The notes under the pieces: generated by a model
The model's database searches: none
The model's input: the letters and a program-made list of their open reading frames with translations, nothing else
Told to the model about the DNA's origin: nothing
Translations under genes and position numbers: made by a program
Shown here: positions 1 to 7,463 of the stretch, in pieces
Position numbering within the stretch: position 1 is the first letter of the stretch
How the letters are laid out: every line of letters starts with the position of its first letter
NCBI GenBank assembly: GCA_040880365.1
Contig: JBBDIO010000162.1
Location: 1 to 25,148 of the forward strand
Direction: 5' to 3'
DNA length: 25,148 bases
Source of the DNA: JBBDIO01 sp040880365
GTDB lineage: Bacteria; Chloroflexota; Anaerolineae; Caldilineales; Caldilineaceae

Positions 1-875
1 AGCTTGGTCTTGCCGTCGGTGTCTACACTGTTGGCAAGCTCCACCACACCGTGACGGCTGAGGATACCGCCTTCGCTTTCCAGGCTAAACACGCGGGCAA
101 TGTCGCTGATATTGACCGACGGTTCGTGCATCCCGCGCACATCGGGCACCAACCCGGCCGCGTTCGCCAGCGCCGTCATCTCCACCTGGGCTTTGGTGCC
201 GTCGCGGAACGAATTGTACATCTTGAGATTGATGGTACGGCGCTCGATCATCTCTTCACTAAACCCATAGCGTTGGGGCACGCTGTCGGGTGTGCCATCG
301 GGGTCATCGTCAAAGAGCATCGTCCCACGCCCTGCCGCCACGATTTCAAACCCCAACGTGCGTGCCCATTCGATCATGTTCATGGTACAGCCCGGCTGAT
401 CCCCATCGACCATGGTATAGACAACGCCTGCGCTGTCGGCCATGCGCCGCAGAATCGGGCCAATGGTGACGTCGGCCTCCACATTGACCATGACCACATG
501 TTTCTGGGCCAAAATCGCCTGATAGGCCATGCGCGCGCCGACTTCGGGCAGCCCCGTGGCTTCGACCACCACGTCGATGGATTCGGCATCGGTCACCAGC
601 CGCCCATCCTCGACCACAGCCGGTCGGCCCGCGCGGATGGCATCCTCCAGTTCATCCGCACCTTCCACAGCCGCAATTTCTTCAGCCGGGACGTGGCTGG
701 AAACATAGGCGTGGCGCGCGTGTGCGCCGTTGATATCGGCAATCGCGGCCACTTCCATACCGCGCATTTGCGAAATCTGGGCCACCAGGCCCGCACCAAA
801 TTTCCCAGCCCCAATAATCCCCACACGAATGGGCCGACCCTGCGCGTGCAGATCACGCAGCACAGATGAAAACAT
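1..875 (-). CDS. NAD(P)-binding homoserine dehydrogenase-like oxidoreductase (COG4091 type), 3' end cut by window
   Basis: The reading frame is open from an ATG at 873-875 to the window edge (291 codons seen); the 3' end lies outside. An AGGAG motif precedes the ATG at normal distance. The N-terminus carries a Rossmann motif, GIIGAGKFG (residues 19-27), and later segments read DVVVEATGLPEVGARMAYQA and HVVMVNVEADVTIGP, as in the predicted homoserine dehydrogenases of COG4091, which normally continue into a C-terminal SAF domain. That domain would lie at or beyond the cut. These proteins are NAD(P)-dependent dehydrogenases acting on hydroxylated acids or sugar acids; the substrate here cannot be read. 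It is 71 bp downstream of the TPP-enzyme gene on the same strand, so the two are probably co-transcribed. It could also be described as a Gfo/Idh-like oxidoreductase; the homoserine link is by similarity only. Confidence 0.8.
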   Translation of the reverse strand, partial: MFSSVLRDLHAQGRPIRVGIIGAGKFGAGLVAQISQMRGMEVAAIADINGAHARHAYVSSHVPAEEIAAVEGADELEDAIRAGRPAVVEDGRLVTDAESIDVVVEATGLPEVGARMAYQAILAQKHVVMVNVEADVTIGPILRRMADSAGVVYTMVDGDQPGCTMNMIEWARTLGFEIVAAGRGTMLFDDDPDGTPDSVPQRYGFSEEMIERRTINLKMYNSFRDGTKAQVEMTALANAAGLVPDVRGMHEPSVNISDIARVFSLESEGGILSRHGVVELANSVDTDGKTK

Positions 876-932
876 GCAATCACTCCTCTAGGTGGTGATA
901 TGAATAGTTAAAATTGGGTCAGACAACAGAAA

Positions 933-973
933 ACTTCCGTCTCCTTCTAATACTTGGAGACTTCCGTCTCCTT
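933..973. repeat. 14-bp direct repeat across the stop codon of the TPP-enzyme gene
   Basis: ACTTCCGTCTCCTT occurs at 933-946 and again at 960-973 (period 27). On the minus strand one copy encodes the last residues of the TPP enzyme (KETEV) and the other lies just past its TAG stop. The downstream copy reads AAGGAGACGGAAGT, so it also creates an extra Shine-Dalgarno-like AAGGAG without an obvious start codon. It looks like a local duplication. Confidence 0.7.
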
Positions 974-2611
974 GGCCGTGATAAATTCCAACAGCGCCGG
1001 CTTGCCCGCTTCGGTCTGGGCAATGCCACGGCGAATGGCCGGGACAATCTCTGCGGGAGTAGTCACCCGTTCACCATAGCCGCCAAATGCCTTCGCCATC
1101 TCTGCATAGTTGCCAGAAATATCCGTCGCGCCATATTTCTGAGTAGAGACGGGCATAATCGGAATCTCAATCGCCATGGAGAAATTATTGAGCAAAATCG
1201 AAAGAATCGGAATTCGCTCGCGCACGGCCGTCTCAAAATCCATGCCCGTGAAACCAATGGCGGCATCGCCCCACACATTTATGCAGAGTTTATCGGGCGC
1301 GAAAAGCTTAGCGCCCAGGGCAAGCCCCAGCCCATAGCCCAATTGCGTGGTTTTGCCCCAGCCAATATAACTCAAGGGCGCAAGCGCCTCCCAGAACGGC
1401 GACAACTGATCGCGCGGGCTGCCTGCGTCGTGGGTGATGATCGTGTTCGCCACGTCCACGGTGTGCAGCAGGTCCCACACCACGCGATAGGGCGAAAGCG
1501 GGGTATCGTCGGAAGTCAGTTTCGGCTCCCACTGCTTCAACCAGTCGGTCTTGTGGCGGCGAATCTCTTGTGCGGTCTGGTTAGTTGCCTGCGATAGTTC
1601 CTGCGCGTTACTCTGTGCGGCGGGCGCAGATTCGTTGCGCAGTTCCTCCACGGCGCGAATCAGAGCGGCGAGGGTCAGCCGGGCATCGCCCACCAATGCC
1701 ATATCTACCGGCACATCCTTGTGCAGATCCGCAGGATCCAGCGTGGCATGGATATAAGTTTTGCCCTTGGGCATGGCAACGGCAAAGCTGCTGATTGTAA
1801 AACTGCACCCGATCCCGAAGATCACATCCGCGGCGTGCAAAAAGTGATGCAGTTGGGCCGAAACTGCGCGCCCGCCCGCGCCCAGCGCCAGCGGGTGATT
1901 TTCGGGAAATGCGCTCTTGCCGCCCAGGCTAGTGGCGACGGGTGCACCCAGTAACTCGGCCAGCGTGCGCAGTTCCTCCCAGGCTTTGGCATAATGGACA
2001 CCCTGCCCGGCATAGATCACAGGCCGTTCCGCCCCCACCAATGCCGCGGCCACCTCGGCTACTGCGGCGGGGTCGGGTCCATAGCGCGTGCGCGGCGCTG
2101 GTTGATAGTGAAACTCGCCGCTCAGTTCTGCGGCAAACAAATCCGAAGGAATCTCTAGCAGCGCGGGGCGCGGACGTCCATTGCGCACCGCGGCAAATGC
2201 GCGCCGCATGGCCGCGGCAACCCCATCGGGCGTGGCGAGTTGTTCGCACGATTTGGTGACATGCCGAAAGTTGAGCGCGGAAAGAAAATTGGGCTGCACA
2301 TAGGCCTGATCACGGGCATAGCCGCCCGGCAACACCACAATCGGCGAAGATTCGCCATAGGCCTGGGCCACACCGCCAAAGGCATTTTCGGCCCCCGGCC
2401 CACTCTGCATACAAAATACGCCAATCTTTTCGCCCGAACTCAGCCGTCCAATTGCATCTGCCATGTGCAGACCAATGCGTTCCTGGCGCACAATCACTGT
2501 GCGGATGTCCAGCTTGGCCGCGGCTTCGATCAGCGGATTCACGGGATAAGCAAAGAGGAATTCTACGCCCTCTGCCTTCAGGGCATGGGCGACAGCATCT
2601 GCCACGATCAT
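947..2611 (-). CDS. Thiamine pyrophosphate-requiring enzyme (acetolactate synthase-like)
   Basis: This 554-residue protein has the three-domain layout of the acetolactate synthase/benzoylformate decarboxylase family. Glu44 in VRQERIG is at the place of the conserved cofactor-activating glutamate. The C-terminal TPP/Mg motif runs from GDA (448-450) to LLNN (473-476), the usual GDG...NN spacing. The central domain (about 185-330) is the non-catalytic Rossmann-like domain. The start ATG has a strong AAGGAGGT at 2617-2624, five bases away. No regulatory ACT-domain subunit gene is seen beside it, which argues against a biosynthetic acetolactate synthase. More likely it is a decarboxylase, lyase or ligase acting on a 2-oxo acid in the same route as the neighbouring COG4091 oxidoreductase. 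The precise substrate is unknown. Confidence 0.85.
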   Translation of the reverse strand: MIVADAVAHALKAEGVEFLFAYPVNPLIEAAAKLDIRTVIVRQERIGLHMADAIGRLSSGEKIGVFCMQSGPGAENAFGGVAQAYGESSPIVVLPGGYARDQAYVQPNFLSALNFRHVTKSCEQLATPDGVAAAMRRAFAAVRNGRPRPALLEIPSDLFAAELSGEFHYQPAPRTRYGPDPAAVAEVAAALVGAERPVIYAGQGVHYAKAWEELRTLAELLGAPVATSLGGKSAFPENHPLALGAGGRAVSAQLHHFLHAADVIFGIGCSFTISSFAVAMPKGKTYIHATLDPADLHKDVPVDMALVGDARLTLAALIRAVEELRNESAPAAQSNAQELSQATNQTAQEIRRHKTDWLKQWEPKLTSDDTPLSPYRVVWDLLHTVDVANTIITHDAGSPRDQLSPFWEALAPLSYIGWGKTTQLGYGLGLALGAKLFAPDKLCINVWGDAAIGFTGMDFETAVRERIPILSILLNNFSMAIEIPIMPVSTQKYGATDISGNYAEMAKAFGGYGERVTTPAEIVPAIRRGIAQTEAGKPALLEFITAKETEVSKY

Positions 2612-2681
2612 TTCCTACCTCCTTGGGTGGGGATTGGGGAGCCGTTGTGCCGAGTGCGCTGCAAGCTGCGATGTAGGATGG

Positions 2682-2707
2682 ACTATACACACTCTATCAC
2701 CGATAGA
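2682..2707 (-). promoter_or_regulatory. Promoter -10 box with overlapping tet-operator-like palindrome before the TPP-enzyme gene
   Basis: On the minus strand TCTATCGGTGATAGA (2707 to 2693) is a palindrome with 6-bp arms and a 3-bp centre. Its core CTATC-GGT-GATAG differs at one central base from the classical tet operator core CTATC-AGT-GATAG. A TATAGT (2687 to 2682) follows six bases later, in the right place for a -10 box; no good -35 is evident. The resulting start would be about 65 bases before the ATG. A TetR-family repressor site is inferred; no regulator gene is in the window. Confidence 0.45.
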
Positions 2708-2824
2708 AATTGGTACAAAATCGAATTTCTGCGTAGCTGGCGAAGCGGAGTTGGGTGTCTATGGCTGTGAGGCTATTGCCAGAGGGAAAATAACAATGAA
2801 TGCAACAATCTATCCAGATGCAAA

Positions 2825-2856
2825 CGCAGAGCTACCCAGGGCCGGGTAGCTCTGCG
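2825..2856 (-). terminator. Hairpin, probable terminator of the sugar ABC unit
   Basis: Perfect 13-bp arms (2825-2837 and 2844-2856) enclose a 6-base loop. It lies 99 bp downstream of the permease stop. On the minus strand the stem is followed by TTTG only, so the U-tract is short. It separates the transporter unit from the TPP-enzyme unit. Confidence 0.6.
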
Positions 2857-2954
2857 CATGTATGACTTGAAAAACACAATCGAGCGTTATATTCCATGGC
2901 TACGTCATAGCTAACGTTAAATCACAACCGACTCCACGCGACTTGTCGCAACGC

Positions 2955-4940
2955 TTACCCCTTCACCGCGCCTGCCGTGAGACCGGCGACCATAAATTTC
3001 TGGCCGATCATATAGATGATCACCACAGGTATAGCCATAAGCAATGCCGCCGCCATCAGCTCGCCCCACGGCAAAACATCCCCGATAATCATGCCGGCCA
3101 GCCCCACCGAGAGGGTAAAGAGACTCTCTTTCGCCAGGAACACATAGGCAAAAATAAACTCTTTCCAGGCCAGCGTAATCGCAAACAAGCCCGCCGCCAT
3201 CATCGCCGGCGCGGCCAGCGGCAATACAATCTTGTACCAGGCCTGGAAGCGATTACAGCCATCGATCAACGCCGCATTTTCCAATTCTTCGGGAATCGAC
3301 GCATAGTAGCCCATCAGCAACCACGTCGCAAAGGGCAAAATCAATGCGGGATAGGTGACCATCAGCCCTTCCAGCTTATTCGTCAACCGCAGCGCAGCCA
3401 GGATCTGGTACATAGGAATGAACATCAGAATGGGCGGCATCAGATAGGCAATCAGCACCACGCTGCCAAAGAGACTGGAGCCACGCCAGCGCAAACGCGT
3501 GAGAGCATACGCGCCCAGCGAGGCCACGCCCACCGCGACGACCGTCGTCACCAACGCCACGACCACCGTGTTTCGATACCAGACCAGGAAATTGCGCGTC
3601 GGTCCCAGCAGCGTCTCCAATTGGGTCAGCGTCCAGGGTGCAGGCCAGAAGACCGATTCGAGACTCGTCCATTGGCGCGTCGTCTTGAAGGCCGTAATGA
3701 TCACCCAATAGAACGGCGTTAGTTCGAACAAAAGCAAAAGCGTCAGCAGAATCCCCGCCACAAGGCCGGTGAGACGTCGTCCCACGCTTGCCGCGTTGTT
3801 TTTTCGAGTCTCATTCTCCCCGATGAACCTGCGACTAAAGGCGTCGCCAATCGCCGCGAATACGTTCTCCAGCGCATTGTTTAAGACCCAGAACACACCC
3901 AGCACAGCCCGCAACAGCATACGGAAAGGCCAGGTAATTGTGGAGCCTAGTTGACCCAGACGCGAGGGTTTTTCGCTGGAAGTGTCTTCACGCGTCCCGC
4001 CGCCCGCGGTCATATAGCGCCCCAGAATCAGGATTGCCACTGCCAGCACCGGCGCCATTGTAATCGCAACCGCGACGCCCGTGCTATAGCGCAGACTGGC
4101 AATCGCATATTCAAATGCCAGAATGGAATAGAGCCGGGTTGCGCCTGCCGGACCACCGCCGGTCAACAGAAAGACCACAGTAAAGTCGTTGAATGTCCAG
4201 ATTGTAGAAAGTAGCACCGCCACAATGATCACATAGCGCAAACCGGGCAATGTTACATGCAGGAACAGCCGCCACGCCGTCGCGCCGTCAATGCGGGCAG
4301 CCTCATACAGCTCGCTGTCGATGGCGCTCAACCCGGCCAGCATCATCACGGCAAAGAATGGAATACCCTGCCAGATATTGACCATAATGATAGAAGGCAT
4401 GGCCGTCTCATACGCGCCCAGCCAGGGATAGCCGCGCTCGACCAGTCCGGTCTGGATCAAAAAGCGATTGATACCGCCGAAGGTGGGATCGAGCAGGTTG
4501 CGCCAGGTAATCGCAATCACCACATGTGGCACAATCCAGGGCAACAGAACCAGCCCGGTCAGCACATTGCGAAACCGTTTGATCCGCGACAAGAGCACAG
4601 CCGCCAGCAGACCCAGCGCAAACTTGATTATCACCGAATAGACGGTGTATTCAACCGTATTGCCCACCGCGTTGCGAAACGCCGAATCGCGCCACAAATT
4701 CTCAAAGTTGCGCAGGCCCACAAAGGGACCCAGATCCAGCGTCACCGTGTTCGTAAAACTCATAATCACGGCTCGGGCAAAGGGATAGGCGATCAGACCG
4801 CCCAACAAAACCACCATCGGCAAAACGAAAAGATAGGCGGTTTGATAATCTGCGCCCAACCAGGTTTTGAGCCGTTTGCCAAATGTCCTGTCGGGTGTAA
4901 ATGATGTCCTTTGTTCAAGAACCGTAGTCTGTTGGCTCAT
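2955..4940 (-). CDS. Fused MalF-MalG type sugar ABC transporter permease
   Basis: One 661-residue reading frame holds two complete permease domains of the carbohydrate-uptake (CUT1) type. The N-terminal half (about 30-310) is MalF-like, with hydrophobic segments from residue 35 and an EAA loop at 213-232 (EAARIDGATAWRLFLHVTLP). The C-terminal half (about 385-661) is MalG-like, with an EAA loop at 553-573 (ENAALIDG...VLP). A linker of about 75 residues joins them and contains a hydrophobic or amphipathic stretch near 338-365. These domains are normally separate proteins of about 300 and 280 residues that form a heterodimer in the membrane. The ATG has AGGAG ten bases upstream. The solute-binding protein gene lies upstream on the same strand; no ATPase gene is nearby, so a shared MsmK/UgpC-like ATPase elsewhere is likely. 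Substrate unknown, probably an oligosaccharide or sugar derivative. Confidence 0.92.
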   Translation of the reverse strand: MSQQTTVLEQRTSFTPDRTFGKRLKTWLGADYQTAYLFVLPMVVLLGGLIAYPFARAVIMSFTNTVTLDLGPFVGLRNFENLWRDSAFRNAVGNTVEYTVYSVIIKFALGLLAAVLLSRIKRFRNVLTGLVLLPWIVPHVVIAITWRNLLDPTFGGINRFLIQTGLVERGYPWLGAYETAMPSIIMVNIWQGIPFFAVMMLAGLSAIDSELYEAARIDGATAWRLFLHVTLPGLRYVIIVAVLLSTIWTFNDFTVVFLLTGGGPAGATRLYSILAFEYAIASLRYSTGVAVAITMAPVLAVAILILGRYMTAGGGTREDTSSEKPSRLGQLGSTITWPFRMLLRAVLGVFWVLNNALENVFAAIGDAFSRRFIGENETRKNNAASVGRRLTGLVAGILLTLLLLFELTPFYWVIITAFKTTRQWTSLESVFWPAPWTLTQLETLLGPTRNFLVWYRNTVVVALVTTVVAVGVASLGAYALTRLRWRGSSLFGSVVLIAYLMPPILMFIPMYQILAALRLTNKLEGLMVTYPALILPFATWLLMGYYASIPEELENAALIDGCNRFQAWYKIVLPLAAPAMMAAGLFAITLAWKEFIFAYVFLAKESLFTLSVGLAGMIIGDVLPWGELMAAALLMAIPVVIIYMIGQKFMVAGLTAGAVKG

Positions 4941-5054
4941 AACATGGAGTCTCCTGTTGCCCCGGATTTGTGCACCACCTGAGTTGAATTCCGGTTAACA
5001 AAATCATGCACGCGCATGGAGGATGGCTGAATATCACAAGTTCATTGGCTTTCT

Positions 5055-5297
5055 GCAGACTGGGCAAGCCTACTGGCGAGCCATGCAGACTGGGCAAGCC
5101 TACTGGCGNNNNNNNNNNNNNNNNNNNNNNNNNNNNNNNNNNNNNNNNNNNNNNNNNNNNNNNNNNNNNNNNNNNNNNNNNNNNNNNNNNNNNNNNNNNN
5201 NNNNNNNNGCGAGCCATGCAGACTGGGCAAGCCTACTGGCGAGCCATGCAGACTGGGCAAGCCCACTGGCGAGCTGTGCAGACTGGGCAAGCCCACA
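5055..5297. repeat. 30-bp tandem repeat array, interrupted by a 100-N assembly gap
   Basis: Copies of a 30-bp unit beginning GCAGACTGGGCAAGCC start at 5055, 5085, 5218, 5248 and 5278; the second is cut by the gap and the last is partial. Each unit holds two related blocks, GGCAAGCC and GGCGAGCC, four bases apart, each an inverted repeat GGC-nn-GCC. The last copies diverge (TACT to CACT, CAT to TGT), as often at array edges. The Ns at 5109-5208 are a placeholder: copy number is unknown. Confidence 0.9.
5109..5208. other. Assembly gap (100 N)
   Basis: Exactly 100 Ns, a standard scaffold placeholder. Both flanks end inside the same 30-bp repeat. The array phase on the two sides requires the true gap to be 30k minus 3 bases; the flanks share GCG at their ends, so k=0 (simple overlap) is possible. 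Confidence 0.95.
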
Positions 5298-5301
5298 CGT
5301 G

Positions 5302-5340
5302 CAGGGTAGAGGTGACCCGACCTGCGGCCCCTCTACCCTG
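5302..5340 (-). promoter_or_regulatory. Strong hairpin downstream of the solute-binding protein gene
   Basis: CAGGGTAGAGG (5302-5312) and its exact complement (5330-5340) form an 11-bp stem with a 17-base loop. It begins 78 bp after the solute-binding protein stop. No U-run follows on the minus strand, so a mRNA 3'-end stabilising element is likelier than a terminator. Confidence 0.5.
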
Positions 5341-5418
5341 TCGCGTGCCAGCGCAGGATTCGCACGGATCGATCGGATGCACGTGCAAAATCGTCACGAA
5401 GCGCACTGATAGCGTGCG

Positions 5419-6828
5419 CTACGCGCCTTCGACACCAAACTCCTGGAAGATTTGCACGGTCTTGGTATGCGCATCGGCAACGGATTCCGCGGCTGTCATT
5501 TGCCCGTTGATCACATTGGCGATCATATCCGTGTGGATATTGCCCGCTTCCATGGCGCCGATTTGCGCCGTATAAGGGCCAGGCCAGGCTGCGCCGTTCC
5601 ACGCGGTAGGGTGGAGTGCAGCCCCGCGCATGGGTTCGTTGATGGCATATTGGGTGATGATTTCCCAGTCCCACTGTGGTTCATAGGCAGGCAGCGTATA
5701 CGATACACCCGTCGCAAACATTTCCTGCATACGTTCTTCGGGGAAGAAACTGAGAATCAGTTCCCGCGCCATCTCTGGGTTCGGCGCGTCACTGATGATA
5801 TGCTGATACATCCCACCCATGCCCATAAACTCTTCCACTGCCGGGCCGCCCTTGGGGAAATCGTAGGTGGTCGTATCGGCCACATCCAGCCCTTCGACAA
5901 CGGCCGACGCATAGACAGTCCCTGCGTTCATGGTATATGCCACGTTGCCGCCCAGATAATTTTCATTGTTCGAGGTATCCGTCCAACTCAGAATACCCGG
6001 AGGCATCATCGGCTCCCACTGGGGATCGGTATAGGTATCGACCAGCCACTGCACGGCATCGACCATTTCCGGTGAATCAATGGTCACAGCCTCGCCGGTC
6101 TCATCCGTATACGTCGCGCCCCAGCCATGTACCACGCGATTGATCAGATAGCCCGCATCCCCAGAGCGGTTGATCGTCATGCCCCAACCATAAATCTGGT
6201 TTGCAGGATCGGAAACGGCCAGACAGGCATCGCGCAACTCCTCAAATGTCGTCAAAGCGTTGATGTCGATCCCCGCGCCTTCAAACAGATCCTGACGCGC
6301 CCAGCCACCGTCGCTGCGCGTATGGAGAATCACACCCACATAGCGCCCGTCGCGGAAGTTCGCCGACTTGGGCATGGGGGCAGGTTCACCGTACATATCG
6401 ATAACCTCTTGCTGAATGTCGCTGACATCCTGAATCAGACCTAGCTGATCCAGTCGGAACGGCGCGACATTGTCAATCCAGACATCGGGCGGGTCGCCGG
6501 CTTGCACAGCCGCGGCAACCTTCTGAACGTCGGCGCCTGTCCCCGAGAAGCCCGAAGTGAAGGCAACTTCCAATTCCAGATTATTTTCTGCCGCGAAGTC
6601 AACAATTCGAGCACGCACATAGTCATTGTACGCGGGATGATAGTCCTGTTTGTGCAAAACCCAGAGTTCTCCAGGGGCGGTAGACACCGGCTCCGACGAG
6701 TCGGAACCTGTATCCGCGCCCTCGGCGGGTGCTTGCACCGGTGCCGCACAGGCCGCCAGGGCAGTCATCCCTACGACGCCCCCGGAAAGTTGCAGAAAGC
6801 TGCGACGAGTCAATTTGTTCTTTGCCAC
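5419..6828 (-). CDS. Extracellular solute-binding lipoprotein of a sugar ABC transporter
   Basis: The protein (469 residues from the chosen start) belongs to the family 1 (MalE-like) binding proteins. Its N-terminus has a twin-arginine signal, TRRSFLQ (7-13), a hydrophobic stretch and a lipobox LAAC with Cys27, followed by a Ser/Glu/Pro-rich tether. It should be exported folded by Tat and anchored outside the membrane. The body shows typical features: DPPDVWID, RYVGVILHTRSDGGWARQDL, YGWGMTINR. Start choice: AGGAGG is directly next to the ATG at 6832-6834 (spacing zero), but six bases before an in-frame GTG at 6826-6828, so GTG is the better start; an upstream ATG at 6865 lacks a good site. 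It heads the transporter unit with the fused permease. Confidence 0.88.
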   Translation of the reverse strand: MAKNKLTRRSFLQLSGGVVGMTALAACAAPVQAPAEGADTGSDSSEPVSTAPGELWVLHKQDYHPAYNDYVRARIVDFAAENNLELEVAFTSGFSGTGADVQKVAAAVQAGDPPDVWIDNVAPFRLDQLGLIQDVSDIQQEVIDMYGEPAPMPKSANFRDGRYVGVILHTRSDGGWARQDLFEGAGIDINALTTFEELRDACLAVSDPANQIYGWGMTINRSGDAGYLINRVVHGWGATYTDETGEAVTIDSPEMVDAVQWLVDTYTDPQWEPMMPPGILSWTDTSNNENYLGGNVAYTMNAGTVYASAVVEGLDVADTTTYDFPKGGPAVEEFMGMGGMYQHIISDAPNPEMARELILSFFPEERMQEMFATGVSYTLPAYEPQWDWEIITQYAINEPMRGAALHPTAWNGAAWPGPYTAQIGAMEAGNIHTDMIANVINGQMTAAESVADAHTKTVQIFQEFGVEGA

Positions 6829-6945
6829 GTTCATCCTCCTTTGGTAGATGAGATTTTGGCCCAACAAACTTCAGAAAAGTGTATAACTACACGCCTTGGC
6901 AAACAGCGGCACGGCCAAACAGCCTGGGAGGGCCATGCAACTATC

Positions 6946-6973
6946 CGACACACAAATATTCGACACACGAATA
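6946..6973. repeat. 13-bp direct repeat, period 15, upstream of the solute-binding protein gene
   Basis: CGACACACAAATA (6946-6958) and CGACACACGAATA (6961-6973) differ at one base. The position, about 120-150 bp upstream of the start, suits a regulator binding site, but the 15-bp period also fits a chance duplication. Confidence 0.55.
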
Positions 6974-7302
6974 ACTGTGGGCGTAGGCGTCCTAAACCAG
7001 CCTTGCACGAATCCGTCAGTCGCAAACGCGACAGTCGCGAATCCCGCGCATAACACGAGGAGTATTCAATTGATTTAGATTTGCAGAAAATTCGAAAGTA
7101 ACGACCTATATACGCCATAGAGTGCGTTAGGAAGCCGAGGCGTAGAGGCGTATAGGATAAGCGTACAGAGCTTAATTTGTTCGAAACATTAGGGGTCGCG
7201 AGCTGCTACGAAAAGAGTCGGGCGCACCCCTAAAACAGTGCTTGATCTGAAGTCGTGAGCAATTACAGGCTGCCTGGGGAGTGGACCGATGTATCGCAAA
7301 CG

Positions 7303-7326
7303 CTGATACGAGGCCTGATACGAGGC
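7303..7326. repeat. 12-bp exact tandem repeat (x2)
   Basis: CTGATACGAGGC is repeated exactly at 7303-7314 and 7315-7326 in the intergenic region. No function can be assigned. Confidence 0.75.
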
Positions 7327-7421
7327 GTGGTCCAGGCAAATCTATAATTGTTGGGAAAGACTTCAATCGACAACAGACTAGCAGACATATGGATGTGCGT
7401 CAACCGGCCAATTTTTGAACT

Positions 7422-7452
7422 GGCGGCGCGCCCCCCTGGCAGGCGGCGCGCC
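7422..7452 (-). repeat. GC-rich repeat/hairpin just downstream of threonine synthase
   Basis: GGCGGCGCGCC occurs at 7422-7432 and 7442-7452. As GGCGCGCC is itself a palindrome, the two copies can also pair as an 8-bp stem with a 12-base loop (7425-7432 with 7445-7452). It begins 12 bp after the threonine synthase stop. No U-run follows on the minus strand, so it is at best a weak or Rho-assisted terminator. Confidence 0.45.
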
Positions 7453-7463
7453 ATAAATCACAA

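Larger units (their letters stand above)
2612..2954. other. Intergenic region between the fused permease and the TPP enzyme
   Basis: These 343 bp separate two minus-strand genes. The half near the permease holds a perfect hairpin (2825-2856). The half near the TPP gene holds a tet-operator-like palindrome and a -10-like box. No credible gene was seen; open frames here are extensions of frames antiparallel to the TPP gene. Confidence 0.7.
4941..5418. other. Intercistronic region with hairpin and 30-bp repeat array
   Basis: These 478 bp (100 of them N) lie between the solute-binding protein stop and the permease start. In minus-strand order they hold a strong hairpin (5302-5340), the 30-bp tandem array (5055-5297), then about 110 bp of unique sequence and the permease Shine-Dalgarno. 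Frames are open through the array on both strands, but only because the unit length is a multiple of three; no gene is supported. Confidence 0.7.
6829..7463. other. Long intergenic region upstream of the sugar ABC unit
   Basis: These 635 bp separate threonine synthase from the solute-binding protein gene, both on the minus strand. No gene is supported. Visible structure: direct repeats CGACACACAAATA (6946-6958) and CGACACACGAATA (6961-6973), about 120-150 bp before the solute-binding protein start; an exact 12-bp tandem repeat at 7303-7326; a GC-rich repeat pair at 7422-7452; and a small palindrome TGTTCGAAACA (7178-7188). An AT-rich stretch around 7065-7115 may hold the promoter, but no convincing -35/-10 pair was found. 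Confidence 0.65.

Noticed and set aside
51..869. 272-residue open frame on the plus strand
   Set aside because: It is antiparallel to the COG4091-type gene, which has the Rossmann motif and Shine-Dalgarno; the plus frame has His/Arg-rich, non-protein-like composition.
5055..5297. CRISPR array
   Set aside because: Units are contiguous with no spacers, and no cas gene is present.
5006..5575. Frames through the 30-bp repeat array (10-residue repeat peptide)
   Set aside because: The unit length is a multiple of three, so all frames lacking a stop stay open on both strands; the frames cross Ns and have no Shine-Dalgarno.
7178..7188. TGTTCGAAACA as a LacI- or AraC-type operator for the sugar transporter
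   Set aside because: Only four-base arms around an odd centre, 350 bp from the start codon; too weak to claim.
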